Assembly (NCBI GenBank): GCA_010645155.1
Contig: CM021316.1
Span: 11,950,290 to 12,014,289 of the forward strand
Direction: 5' to 3'
Length of the DNA stretch: 64,000 nucleotides
Source of the DNA: Tigriopus japonicus
Lineage: Eukaryota > Arthropoda > Copepoda > Harpacticoida > Harpacticidae
The translations under genes and the position numbers were made by a program. A model generated the notes under the pieces. That model ran no database searches, was not told the origin of the DNA, and saw nothing but the letters and a program-made list of their open reading frames with translations. Shown one piece after another: positions 24,884 through 39,800 of the stretch; positions within the stretch are counted from its first letter, which is position 1, and every line of letters starts with the position of its first letter.

Positions 24884-27800
24884 TTAAGACCGACGATCTT
24901 TGTAAAGTAGCCCATGAAGCGCGTTTCTGAAAGCAGTGCCCATAATGTAGAAGATGGGGAAATTTAGGGATGCGTTCAACACTTGAAGGAACCGGGCAAC
25001 GGGTGTGATGTAGAGAAACCAATGCGGGATACTCAAGAAGTCCTTATCCCGACAGTCTAAGGCCTTGTTCACGGTGCTCGCTTCGAACCTGTAAAGAAAT
25101 AAGAGTCACTATGAAGTCTCCCATGGAAGTTGAGTTGTTGGTCCGTGGAGGAAACTTTCGTGCCCAGATTCAATTTAGACCACTTGATTGAATCCTCTTT
25201 CGCCACAATGGGCAAAAAATCTATCCTATTTTGTGAGGACGCGAATTTTTGTCGCTCGATGTCTGCCAAGCTCCTTCATTCTTATTTTAACCCATCTGAC
25301 CACTGGCCGACCATTAAGTTTTTGGGCAAGCTTCAGAGCGCGATTCTCTAAAGTTTTATAACACATGGTTTGCATGGGTTCCAAACCATGGGATAGCTGA
25401 AGTGAGCCTTGACTGTTTCTCAATTCCGCTGAGAGGACGTGAGGCTGCATTCATAAAAACCAATTTAGGATTTTAGCCCTCTATGAATAAGTAAAACTGG
25501 CCAGAATAACTCTCTCAGAATTCTAAGGGTTGCTCGTGACATGTTGGTGCTTTGTTGTCGAAATGCTTTCTTTGAATCAAATTAAAGTTGGTTAGCCTGA
25601 CATTTTTATCATTGACATTCCATACGTTTGTTGTACAAATGCTCGTTCCTTATTCGATTCTTTCTTTGTAGTTACAATAAAAAGAAATTGGGAATTCAAA
25701 TTAATAGGTAAAAATATCGATCAAAAAATTAACGGATAAACCACAAAAATATCGGATTGCATAACGTATGTCAAGTAAATAGATATGGAAACGGCCAAAA
25801 TTGCTCAAAAGTTTGCTTGGTGTTGGAATATTCGATGATGCATAGTTCAAATAGTTACTTGTGTCAAAGTTAACGAAGGAAAACAAAATATGGTCCTCTG
25901 AAATGAAGCAAAAAAAGATTCATTGCCGGAAAATGAAGTCTTTATTTCTGTTGGTTGTGCTCAGAGAGACTAAAAATAACGACAAAGCACATCAAGAAAG
26001 AAACTTTGACGTAGTTTCAAATTGTATATCCATTAATTAGGCTATTTAAGTCACATGACTAAAGAGACATGAAGTGAGACATTCCATAGCAAAACTTTGG
26101 AGGTAGGCTAGAATTTTGAACACTCCTCAATTAAAACTCAAATAAGGTCGCAGTCACGATTGAGGAGTCTTCAGCAAAAAATAAGACGTATCTTTTTCAA
26201 GTCTGGTTTTGGGTCCCCAAATATGATCCTTTTTGTTTCATGCATGTACGCTCAAATGCAACACTGAACGAGTAACTTTCTTTTCATCGGATCGATGGAA
26301 ATAGTCCGAAAAAAAGGAAGGAATTACTCCGAATCCAGAAAAGCCAGGAATAAGGTTGATTGGTGGCAGGTGGGAATAGCGCATGAAATTTTGGTTTTAG
26401 GTGGTACATACTCCGAATTTGGAAACTAGGAGTTACTCTGAATTTCATAATAAGGAATTAGACCAAAAGTAATCAAATTCCAAATTGGATCAAAATCGAA
26501 GGAAGAGATGGCAATACTAATTTTTCAAAAGTTATGCTTGCTAGGATTTATTGTTTAAGATATTTAAAATTAACACAAACTTTTTGATCTCACTGAACCT
26601 AACAAAAAATACCTAAAATATCACGGAATAAGATTCCCTTACCCTGGTGCTTTAAGAATACATAAGTTATAAAAATAAAATTACCTCCAGTTGAAGAAAT
26701 TGATATACAGCAATTCACTCTTTCCTCATGTGCAAGGCTGTCTAAAACACAGATGAAAAATGGCAAACAATCAAATAATGATGGACTGTTGGAGCACTCA
26801 CTCAAAAGGAATGTGTGGTTGCCTTGTTTTTCAATCTTTAGTCTTAATCATTTCCATTGGAAATTTGGAGAACTTCCTACTATTTGCCATTTTCGGAGGA
26901 TTTCCACCTATTGTCAAAAAAATACTTTCTGGCTCATTCTGTGGATTAATGAAGTTCGGGAGTAACTACCTGCAGTCATGGATTTTTCATTCGGGGTATT
27001 TCCTCCTTTATATTTCGGAGTTATTCCGCGTTCCCATTTCTTTCCCTCCAGAGCAAGCTTGACTTTCCAGTCGTGTTGTTATATCCTGGAGGCACTTTTT
27101 TGAAATACGAGCCTATGAAACACGATGAATTTTCGAGCGAATGTCATAGCGAACACAAAACTTTTGTGCTCACGTCTAAGGAAATGTTGATATGAGAGGC
27201 ACATGTCAGTACTTTATGGCAAAAGATGTACTCAAATGTTCAGCCAACCGTACTGGTTGAAACACATGCCTAATCGGACCGTTCTTGAACAAGTCACTCT
27301 TGTTGAACAAAACTAATTTATTCGAACCAAGCGAAGGAACTCCATTGAAATAGACTTTAAAGTAGCTTTTGAAAAAAACCGGTTACCCCAAAACTCAATT
27401 ACGGGTGAATTGTTGAAGGCACTTACAAGAACACTTGTGATTTGACAATATACATTAAAATCTAACATGCTCATGAAAAATGCATTTAAATGCATCTGTT
27501 AAAACACAATTGTACGGGCAATATTTTAAAGTATTTCAACCACTTGTTGCAATGTCAACAACAGTTTGCCTATTTTCTCGGCACTTGACTCATAACAACC
27601 TGTTCCAATGGGGTAAAAGTGTATTAATTTTGGTAGCAGGCGACCTACTAGGGGATGGTGTTATTGATTGCGACTTGAATAGCCTTTGATCACGACATGG
27701 GATTTCCAATTCGAAAAGGGGTTACAGGTTATGGGGAATGTAAAATCGTTAGCACTCGAAATCACATTTAAGCTATTCCATAAACTACTATGGTCCCTCT

Positions 27801-30800
27801 GCCATATCGTGTTCCCAGAATTGAATTCCATTATGGCTAGTAGAAAAAAGAGAAATACTATCCAGCCAACCAACTTGTGCCAAAATAACTTCTTGTTATT
27901 CTTTGCCAATCTTCAACGCAATTCCGTCTTCATGCAATTGTAATTTCGGCATTGTGCCAAGTGTGGAGAAGAGCTTCTTGACAACTGGGCTAACCACCCT
28001 GGAGTTGTATCGAAATTTGTATTCTATTCAGCGTGAACATCAGTTCTGATGTTCATGCCAATTTTACCACGCACGGACTACAACCAGTCAGCCATTCAAG
28101 GAACGAAGAAGCTTGGGTCCATTTTGGACCCTTCTGGTTATCTTAAGGGACACGACACAAAAGACGATGCTGGGAAAGTTGGAAGCACTCTAGTAGAGGT
28201 GGGACTGGGGGAGAAGCTTGATGGTCTTTAAAGCTTGAACACATTTGTCCTTTGGTCGTAGGGAAAACCAATTTCTTAAAAGGCCTAGTAGTCTGGATCA
28301 AAATGGGCTAAACTAGAGCACTATAATTACAAGAGTACGCACCTCACAATGACTGGTCCCAACTAGGATCAGTGCCTACAAATGATTCGTGTAGATAAAG
28401 GAAAGCCCAAGATCAAGCACAATGCTTAGGCGAAAATGCAAGACAATAAATGTTCATTTCCACAACTTACACAAAACTTGCAAGTGTTAAAGTTCACTTT
28501 CATAACATGCACGAAATTTGCAAGTGTTATTGTTTTGTGGAAAATGCATTATTGATAAATTTTGCCCCTCTAGCTTTCTTTTTTCTTTTTTGATCTTGTG
28601 GAGAAACTGGCCTTAAGTGGGACAAGGTAATTTTATGACTGTACCCATCTAATTAAAGTGCTCTAGGACAAACTAGTGCATAGTAGTAAAAGAGTGTAGT
28701 CAATAAATGCACCATCTAGTGCTTTGCATATGCGAACAGCTCTCCGATTCAAGGAAGTGTGCATAGATTTGCAAAAAGCAATGACTACAAATCTGTTTTG
28801 AACGAACGCAATTGACAAAAATGTTAATGGAAGAACTCCAAACATAGATAAATAAATCAGAGATATCTCATTTCTGACGTCACCCAAACCGCCCTCTACG
28901 AGGGATTACCTAACACCATTCCTAAAAAGGACGGTTTCATAAGGAATGTCATAGAGGGCACTACCCTGTTTGTAAGGCAAATATCCTTCTTGAAATTTGA
29001 TTCTCACAGTCAATCCAGAAAATACAGCCTGCGTCATCTAAAGGTCATGGATCTCCGCACTGTCACGGCGGTCTGCCTGCTTAGCTAGAATTGAGAAATC
29101 TGGGGCTGGTCTGTGCTCCAAATGAAACTATAGATGCTTTCAGCTGAATCTTATGACAAAACTCTTTTTTAATTATCAAGATTTTCAAGCCAATCTTGCA
29201 GGGACCTCCTATTTCAACGAAAAAAACATTTCAGGTTCAATAACAATCCCCAATCAGTATTTGAGGCACTTCAGTTTGTCCAAAACTGATATTTAATCGC
29301 TGCTTTTTATCAAAAAACATGCATCTTATGCAATCGACGCACTGTTGTCACATAAAAATCGTCAGATGGCGCACTCTCTGTTTGTAATCTTTTATAACAG
29401 TGCCCCAGTTCCAACTTATTGATCGTTTAATAATATAAATAGACTCTAGAGAGCGACCACGACAGTAGAGCCCAAATTAGGGCCCTCAATGATCCGCATG
29501 TGATCGAGCTTGAAACGGGCTTTGTAATCAAGAAGTTCCTTTTTGACATGGGATTAGACTAATTGAATATGTATTGGAAAGGCTCTGTATCCATTTTGAT
29601 TTGAAAAGGACTTACACGACAATGAACATCCTCGGAAGCAAACAAATGAGGAACATGGTAACCGTAGACACCAAAATCACGGCCATATTTGCCTCCCGAG
29701 ATTGGGCAGCCGAGAGAAGGCGTCTTTGAGCAGCCGTTTTGGCTCGTTGACGAAACGAAAGTTGCTCTTTGGATTTTGCATCCACGGAACAATTGGTGGT
29801 AAACATGGTCTCAGCCTCAGTTTCCACTTGAAGATGATTGGCACCGGATTTTTTCAGTTCCATCAACGGAAGGGATTCACAGTCTGTCAATACAAAAGAA
29901 TAAAGTGAATAGACATTAGAGAAGCGGTGGTCTGGGGACGCAAATGCGGTTCCCATTTCCAGTCTCGTGTTCGGTTAAAAGAAATAATGAAACAAATGCT
30001 TTTGAAAGCTTAAGTTATGTCTTGCGAGTTTCAAGGATAATTTTCAAATGCAATTGATGGTTTTCCCTCACGAGAGGATAAGTGCACACCAGTTTGTTTT
30101 CCTTGTCTTTACTTTATCCTCGGTCCTTGTTCAGTCTTCGCACCACTTGCCCGTTATCTCTATCAAGGTCGATATGATCAAGCCATCGATATTCCAGGAT
30201 TGATCCCCATTCATGGACTAAAACAAGCAAGCCCGACATTGGCGTGATAAATGGGATATACTGAATGATGAAGGATCCCTACAATTGAGGGGCTAAACCC
30301 ACAATCGAATGGGAAACCCAAGCAAATTCAAAATGACACCGCGTTTTCTTAAGTACGTCTTTTTGATAGAATGCGCAAAGTTGCAGAATCGATCCATCTT
30401 CAATCCGTTTCGATCAGTCGACTCATTCCTCATGATTAGGAAAGCAATTGCTTAGGAACGTACCTCCATTGAGTGGCGAAGCGGCCTTTTTCGAGATCCC
30501 ATTTGTAACCTCGGCTTCTTCGAGTTCCTCTTCTCGTTTGGCGAGTCTTTGATGACGATTCAAGTTCCTTCTGACTTGTTTGAGCCCCAAGAAAATCTTG
30601 TAGTTGAGCAGTAATAACGCCCCAAAAGGCAGAATCCCGGTGGAGATGCACCAGATCCAATTTACGTAGACAACTATGTAGGTTCGGTCCAAGCGAAGCT
30701 CTGTGGGTTCGACGTCAATGACTTGAAAGGCGGAGCAATCTTCATTGTAATAAGTTCTGAAATGAAAAAACAACACTTCGTACCTAAAACGGATCAAGAA

Positions 30801-33800
30801 CCACTGAATTTCGTGCAGTGCGAGGCTGGCGATATAAATCATGATTTCCCGCAGGAGAAAATCAATAACGTTCTTCAGCAAATGAGACCTTGCTTTAGTG
30901 ATGGACCAAAAGGGCTCATAACCGAAACCGAAAGTTTCGGCCGAAAGAGGGCGAAACCGAAACCGAAACCGAAAGCTGCTGACTAAAAAAGTGTATAAGT
31001 GCAAAATCTACCTTAAAAACTAAATTGCAAATTTTGAAAAAATCGGGACACTTAAATTTCAGAGGTTTTCGAAACCGAAACCGAAATTTCAGCCGTAATT
31101 TTGGCCGAAAGCGCTTTCAGTCCATCACTACCTTGCTTATGTTGGATAGGCTACGGTATGTGTCTTTCAATTTTTAGCTCAAATGACACAGTTAAAAGTT
31201 ACGATCTCCCAAATATCAATGTAAATCCTACTGAGAAAGAATAAGGTAGCCCTCTTTTAGTTATTGTTTTACCACAAAAGGGACAAGCTCATTCATTTTA
31301 TGCACTGTGCAGCACATACGTTTGAGAAGACATAACTTTTCGCTCTGGCATTCGATTGAGCTTTTTATTTTTTGAAAAGAATATTTCTTTTTTGAAATAT
31401 GTAGTGCACTCAATCCAATCAAGGCCTCATTTGCCCAAGAATTTGAATCTACTGGAAATAGTTACTCTCTTCACTAGTCCCCCACTCCAGAAAATTCAGT
31501 GCTTCTTGTATGAATGAGAAACTACAAGAACACTGGCGTCAAAAAGTGACTTCCGTTTCGTGTTATTGCCACAAATTCCAGAAAAAGCTCAAGAGCCCTT
31601 CTTAGCATTTCAGCCAAACATCTTATATTGTTCCCCTGTCATATCCAACGTCTGGCAAAAAGTGCATCTTAACAACTAAGACCTTTAAAGCTGCAGGCGA
31701 ATTTTAAATGGACAATGTGTTTTCCATTTATGTCAGAATAAAACCAGGATCTGAGTTTTTGAGTACGTCACAAAACTTCCTCTCCGTTAAAGGCACATCA
31801 GAAGGAGTTAGAGGCCCATTATTCAAAGTTAGCGGAGTTGGACTCGAATGCTCTTGGAGGACGTAGTCCAATTATTCTCGTAATGGCTAATGTGATTTAC
31901 CTCTCGATGGATCGTGTTTCCAGGAACCTTGGAATGTTGATGAAGAGGGCCGTAAACATAGCTGGTAAGATGTAATAGAGAGCCCGGTTCTTCTGAGTGC
32001 TCATGTACTGGTAGTCGTGTGGGAAACACACTGCCAAATAACGCTCAATGGCCACACCGATTACCATGTAAATAGAGGCACAAAGCGTGATTCGGTAGAG
32101 AGGGAAGTGGAACCAAGGAAACACTTGGAGCAGTACTTCGGGGTAGAAAGACGGAAAAGAGTTCCGAAAAGACTCCATGATGCCGAAACAAATGTGCAGA
32201 CAATCGCTCGTCACCAATGCTGAAATCAAGAAGGAACACCATGTCATAGGTTGGATTGAAACAGTTGCCTTGGTAATCCCGTGGAGAACCTAAACCTCAA
32301 ATGTTGGGAAAATGTCATCCTTGTCATGGTGTACTTTGCGGAGAATCAACTTAATCCGACCTTTCACCTAGCACTTTTTTTGCAAATATAATGTTCCAGA
32401 AGGGAAGAATTCAATGTACCCTTGATCCATTGATCCAGGCACTCTGCACAGTAAGACGGAAGCTCGTATGCTTTACGATGAAAGAAAAAAAACATTTTGA
32501 GGCAGGATGCAATAAACGAGGCCAAATATTAGACGAGATGGCATGAAAGCCTGACATTGGGCACTTGTGCTACCTCACGTAATATTCATGAGGAGACCCA
32601 TTTACACAAATGATGGGGCTTACATTTGAGATGGTACACTACGTTCGTGACATTGGTGGGATCCTTCTTTAAATGGATTCCTTGTTAGTCATTTGGTGGC
32701 CCAAAATAGCTTAAAATGCCCGACAGGATCTGTCAGATAAAAGGCAAACTTTTGGTTTCCTGATCTCAGGATTAACAACCATTCTTTTGAAGAAGTCCAA
32801 GAGCGGTTTGGACCTGTTTCAAGATTAACAAAACATAGTAAGGAGGGATTTGCTGACAAAAAACTTCATTTTTGCGTCACTCCATGTAAAAGACTTGGGA
32901 GTTTGAGATCAAATTTGTTAATGCGAAAATATGACTCACATTATCCATTTTTTAGAAATAGGTCAAACAAAATATTGGGCAAACATGTGATCCCTTCATG
33001 ATATTTTTACTTTTTTTGTACCACAATGGCAAAACGATTCCTTGGTAACACAATTTAGTTTCACGTTCATGTTTTGTTAAAAGGCACATGCATCCAATAT
33101 TGTGTTCATGACCTCAAATGTAAATGCTATAAAATACAACTGCTTAATTGAAATTGAATTTCCCCAGAATTGTTTGTATTTGCATTTGGAATAAGAGTAG
33201 TTGTGATTATGATAAATCAAATTTGAATTCGGAATTCAATTTCACGTAAAGTTGTTATGATTGTTTTTGCAAATAGCATCTTAGCCAATGCGTCTTTTGG
33301 TTTTTGATGACAAATTACAAAATTCAGAAATACCTTTAAAACACACTAATGTCATTACTCAGATGAATCAGTAAGAACGCAGTTAAAGAGCACTTATTGC
33401 CGACCTCAATTATTTCAAGTAGAATCCATTTTAGTGAGCTCAGACGGAAAGGTCAACCTATGAACTTTAAATGTAAAAAGCTTGTCATTGTCTACCTTTC
33501 ATTACATAAGTAAAAAAACAACTTGAACTTGTGACCAAGAAGGTTTTGCGAGGGAGATCAGCGATCCAAATCCTGTACGATTGAGATCCTGGCCTTGAAC
33601 ACTGGGATTTTGTGACTTTTAGTGTAATATTTCGATTTGTTTTAACTTTTAATGATATTTTGTTGTTGACTCTAAAACTCAACAACACCTAAATCAATAT
33701 AGTACTCTATCACTATAGAGTATGCCTCCAAGAGAACTTCCCCCCCCCCTACACACAAAAAAAAAAGGAATAGGTACTGTACTTGTCAAATCAAATTTTC

Positions 33801-36800
33801 TGATATCAATTGACTATACAGTATATTCAAGACAACAGAGGAATTACAAATATTCACATTATTGTCCTCGGCTCTTCTCCTTAAATTTCTCAGCAAGTTA
33901 CCCACTAATGGGAAATGATTGCTCAATTGAGGGTTTAAAATCATACCTACAGTGGTAAAACAGGGCCTTTGGCTGTGCTGAGTTGCTCGGCCCATTCTGG
34001 CAAATTCAAGTCAGTTGAACTTTACCGTGTATTCAATGAGCCTAGGTCCCTGGAAATGATTGCTATTTTATATTCAGATCTCTCTGCTTACACTTGGTTA
34101 ACAATATGTTCACTTTATTCAAGGACCCTGGAGACACGGAAAAATTACGCAGCTTTTTCTTATGACTATCCTTGGTCACAGCTACTGATGCACTGCCAAT
34201 TCAGGCTATTTCTATTAAGACCATTTTGGGTTGCTTTGGAAATGGTTAGAAGGCAGCTAAGAAGCTTCCTCCTTTTTTTAGAGTGATCAAACTTGAGCTC
34301 CAGGAGAAAATACAAATATCCTTTGAAATATCTTTGGTATAAGATTTCAATGGAATTGTTATGCATTGGTGAGTACCAATTAATTAAATTAACTAAATAT
34401 GATGAACAAGAAGCAGGCAACAAATACCAATTACTGATTTAAACATTTGTTGAAACCCCTTGATCATAATAACCCTGGGTGACGAAGGCTGGTCATAACA
34501 AAACTTCGATCGTAATCCAGTATTTTGAGACATCCTTGGTTTATTGTTTACAAAATGAGCTTCATAAGACTCATTGAAATCAGCAGTTTTTATTAAATTA
34601 TTGAAATAATTCTTTGGAATCAACTGAACAAGTATGCATCTTCAAGTTAATTTTTGGAACATTGTTAATTCCTATTTTTGCAATAATAAAAGATCTGCTT
34701 AAATGCTTTTTATTTAGTAAACTATTCGACACACTAGACTCATTGGATATACACTAAAAATGAAATAACTTGGATTTGCCAATATCGGCCGAGCAACTTA
34801 GTACTGCCAACAGCCGAGTTTTACCGCTCGCGGTATGATTTTGAAAGCTCACTTGAGCAGCCTTTGTGCATGTCCGATCGTCCGATGCAATACGACCCTT
34901 AATCAGTACTAACAAACACTTTAGAAGCTATTTTGTTCCATTCTTCAAAGGTGCAGTAGCAGGGAAGAATGCCTGAGGATTTATCTGTGCAACATATTGT
35001 GGATTGTATCCTTCCTTTGAAATACTTTGTGTCTTTCAAAGTAACTTTCAGAACACTCTGGTACTTTCAGATTTCTCTGGTTTTCTTGGAGCCTGCTCCA
35101 ATGACAAAGAAAGTTCTTCGTTGAGTACCGGGGATTCATATTTCGTGGCTGTTCCAGAGGTAGAAGAAAAGCTCACTCAGGAAACAAAGCCAATGCAGAA
35201 ATGATCCCTTTTTATCCAACCTACCCCATTTTCTTGATATGATTCATCTTTCTTCACCGCCTTTGCGATGAATCAAATATTCTTGAGACAGGCCTTGACT
35301 CTGGCCAAATTTTCGATGGAAAACAAAAGATACGTTACCGTCAAGATTTCAATTGAAAATTCTGAAGTGCAAGATGTTTGCCGGCAAGCCGTGAGATTAT
35401 CAAGCTTTAGTTTGAGATCACTTTACAGTACTGCACACCCAATGCTAAAAAAGAGTCACTCGAGTGCCTCCTTCTCTTACTTTTAAACGCTTTGATGCTC
35501 CCTACTTTTCTATGTCAAAAATGATATGAAAAAGACGCAAGTTGTGACTCTTAATTTAAAATAAAATTATTTCAATTTTTTACAATATGCTTATGGGGCT
35601 TCAGTCGAAACAACGCACATCTTAACCCGAGTTATCAAGGGTACAGAAGCTCATGTGAAAGAAGTGTCATCAGAAAACAAGCGACACTGGCTTTAGCTTC
35701 ATGTTGACGCTTCATTTTCACGTAACCTTGATTAGCATTCCGTAGAGTAGTACTAAACTTACGGGCCCAATATTCTGGACTTTCCCAATAGCTTGGATCC
35801 ACATGTGGTCCGCGGCCCACCAGTTGCCTACCCTTGAACTAAAATGTGGCGCTGAAAGGAAAAGGCTTCAACCAACAGCCAATGGTCCCAGTCGAGCGAA
35901 TGTGTGAACTTCCTTCAAAGGTCCAGTTTTGTCTCAGTAATCAATCTTTAAGGCCTTTGTTTGGCTACCATCTAGTAGTTGGGAAACTTGTTAAAACAGC
36001 AAGAATCCTCCTAAAGAGCCAATTTCTTCGTAGTCACAATGACTAATGAAATTTGAACAACGGTTACTATTGCAAGTCAACAAAAGCAACTTGTCCTCTC
36101 TTCAGATTTGTTTGCAATTCACGATCTCGGATTTTGGTCATTGTATCATGTTTGTTCTGATGGCATTATGCTGCTTGCAGATGTGATTGTTTTGACGTCC
36201 CCCATTTATCTTGTTAAATATGGAGAACTAAGACACCTTACACTGAAAGCGTCGGTTAACTAAGATGTACCATTAGCTTCCATCGCAAGCTATTCATGAC
36301 CTTTTTCAGGATATGGGCAAATATGCTTGTTACACAGTGGTCAAAATCAAAGTGCTCCTTCATGCATTTTTTATCAGTTTGAGCACTTTTTAGGTCGATT
36401 GTTGAGGTAGTTTTGAAGTATACTGGAAGCATATCTAGAAGCATAGAAGGAGCGAAAAAGAAGCATATGAGATGGAGTAGAAATAAGCATGCTCAATCAA
36501 GTTTTGCTACATAAGCTGCGTTTCTCAATCACAACTTGTGTAGCAAAACTTGATCGAGCATGGTTATTTCTACTTCGCCTCATATGCTTCTTTAATGCTT
36601 CTAGTATACTCAATTCTACCTCAATAACCGAAAGAGGCTCCCAGTTTGATTCTTTTGGCCTTGATTAACGCTCATAACGCATTAAGCACCTTTTATATTG
36701 ATTAAGCAATCAAGGATACAATCTTTCAAATCATTCTACTTGAGAATTTCAAGGGCCCTCAATAATTTTGATTCGGAATGGTTAGCTTGAGTATTTCAAA

Positions 36801-39800
36801 TCAATGAAACCACTATGTAATCAATCAATAACCTTCGTTCAAAAAACACATTTGTATTCGTGTGGCCAACCGATTCTTGAACTTTCATTCAAATTACTAA
36901 CCTTGAACAGTCTTGAACTTTTAATATTTATAACTTCTGACGGGCACGCTTGGTCTAGCAATTCCCTATGTTTTTAGGTGCTCAAAATGGTCAGAAATTT
37001 AGAAAATCATGAAAGATAGCATTCCTAAATGAAATGCAGTTATTATTGGCTTGAGAAATTAAATGTTTATTGACCTCTTCCCTTTAGAGCGAACGCTTTT
37101 GGCCTCATACTCTTCGGAGGCCATTGAAAAGTGCTCAAACCCTTAAGTGAAATGAATTGGAACCTCATTGTGTGTTAAGTAATGCTCGACATTTGATTTG
37201 TTTTTTCAAACAAATTGCTTGTTTAGATTATACAAAAAATTAAGAGTTCCCGGATACTAATATGCTTTGGAATAAAATTGGTCTTTTTTATTGTTTTGTA
37301 GCAATAGTCGCGGTTATGACATTAACGTTTTTTCATTCGAGTTAAACATCAAATCTAGGTCTTTAAGTTCTTTGATGGCCAGGAATTTCCTGAAATGTTG
37401 GTTCGAAGGCATAAGATCCATTTTGCTGTTCCTTTCGCTTCTTGAGAGAGTGTTTTTCTTTTACCTCTAAAGCCGGATTTCCCCTAAAAAGCTCTAAAGA
37501 CTGAATACATTTTAAGAGTAGGTACCTAATCCTCGGGCAAAAACAGACTTGTGACAAGCTGACAGTTTCTTAAGACAACGACCGATAAATTAGCGCACAG
37601 TTGGCTGCAAGACCTTGTGTGTTCATGCCTTGAATTCAATTTGGTTGTGAGATCATCACGTAAGCTCCGGGAAAGAAGCATCACCTGCTCGTGAGTTTCG
37701 ACGTACAGCGCCAAACAGAGGATCACCCGAAGTTGTTGCTGCTATTATTAATGGTCTAAAAACCCATTGGAAGTATTTTATCATATATATAGTACTACTC
37801 AAGGAAAATCAAAGATGCTTTTCATACCCACAAATGAAGATCAATTTTAGTTCGGTCCGGAGAGAGTATTGTTGTTGGTTCCGTGAGTTCAAACCTAAAC
37901 TTCAGCAACCTACAATCCCATTGGTCCAAAAAATTCAAAAAGGTCTTTTGTGGAAAAAAGCAGAAAAATGAAGTGTCAAGTTCAGGGCATTAATTGGACC
38001 CAACAAACTCGATCATTTGGAACAGGCCTGTGATCTAATTGTAATGTTAATTTCAATTACTATTACGATTCAATGTAATTATAATGAATTATATTCTAAT
38101 TCAAAATAATTGCAATTTTATTTAATTACAGCTTGGCCCATGTAATTGAGATATTACAAATCACAAATACATTTTCACCTACAAATTAATTTTTGAGACT
38201 ACGCAATTCACTGATTTATTCACAAATTTCCGATGTTATTCTGTGCGCAAATTGATGAACCCTAAGTAAACCAGCTTTTTGTGCTTCTTTTGCATTTTGC
38301 CTTTAAAAGCCAAGTGAGAACTAGTTAGTTTTGAGAAAAATATAATTGAAATGTAATTCAGTTCCATTTTGAAAGTAATTGTATTTAATAACATTTGAAA
38401 ATTAAGTAATTGTATTTAATTACTTCTTAGACCAATGTAAGTGCATTGTAATTTATTATATTTCAAAATAATTGACACAGGTCTGAACTGGAAAATTAAG
38501 TGGTTTTGAACAAGATACAGCAGTAATAGAAACTTTGATAATTTGCCACAAGATGCTTTCAAGTTTCACTACTCCCGCAATCGACAATGGAAATACGATT
38601 GACTTGTATCAATTTGAAAATAAGAAAAAATGAGCCGTTATTGTCTTGAGCTTTCAAAGCTGAGCAATCATCTGTTCAAGTCAGGCTCATCGCTCCCACG
38701 CTTAATGTGGTATTCATGGATACCACTTTTACACACTTTTTCCAAAAGAACGCATTAATTGTATTCACATTTAACAAGCCCCCGTCAAAAACCAAAATTA
38801 CTTTAAGCTCCTCCAAATCTGTTCATGAAGCCGATAAAATTGAAAAAAATGGCTAGGTGCAATTTTTTAACCAATTCAGTCATATTGGCTCGGCTAAGGC
38901 AACGGACCCACTTATTAATGTAATATATTAATGTTCCAAAACTTCTTGGGCCCACATGTGAGCCCTGGCCCACCGGTTGCCGACCCCTGTTCTCAAGTTT
39001 CAAATCATGAGTGAACCTTGACTTGACTTGACTTTTTAATTCAGAGACTCGTATAGTGGGTTGTGGGTCATTACAATAAATGATAAATGATAAAGTAGGC
39101 AATTGTATAAATTCGAAATCCCTAGGTCATCCCATAAACCGAATGTTTTGTTTTCAAGGGATGTCTCTGTGCAGGGTTTGTATGAAAGTGTGAAAAATAA
39201 CAAAACTGTCCAAACTGTAATAGAGACGTGCAAAGGACTGGCACGATTTTTGAGCTTTGTAAGCTGCTCAGGCCGCGCCACAATCGTTGCAAAAACTACC
39301 ATGATCAAAGCTCTTCCAGTCTCTCTAAAACTTGCAACGCAAAATTACTCATCATGAACAGAAATTATTCGAAGATTTTGGTTTCTACGTCTTGCATCCA
39401 ACACTCAATTTGAGTTTGCATGGTCGAGTAACTGACCACCAAAAAAGCAGAGCATTGCATTATCTTAAATTACGCTAAAGGAAAGTCACCACCTCAAAAC
39501 CTGGAAACACTAAAACCAGGTGGCGTCCTTGTGCCGATTTGAGGTACTGTCTACCTCTCTCATAGACCGTATGACCGTTTTGGAGTCCAGTGCCCATCTT
39601 TGGTCTTCGCAAAAGTTATTGTTACACTCAAAATGAGTAGAACATAGAGCACTCTAATTAGAAGAGTACGGCCATAAAGTCATTTGGTCCCCTTGAAGAT
39701 TCGTGTTTGCACATGATTTGAAAAGATAGAGGAAAGCCAAAAAGGACACATTTTACTTGCATTCTATTTCCAATCAAATTTTGACATTTGTTAGTTTTGT

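Noticed and set aside
30757..31004. Upstream part of the 193-codon minus-strand ORF joined to receptor exon 3
   Set aside because: It reads through the acceptor into transposon sequence (RFRFRFR from CCGAAACCGAAA). The true exon starts at 30756, where the frame matches the preceding exon.
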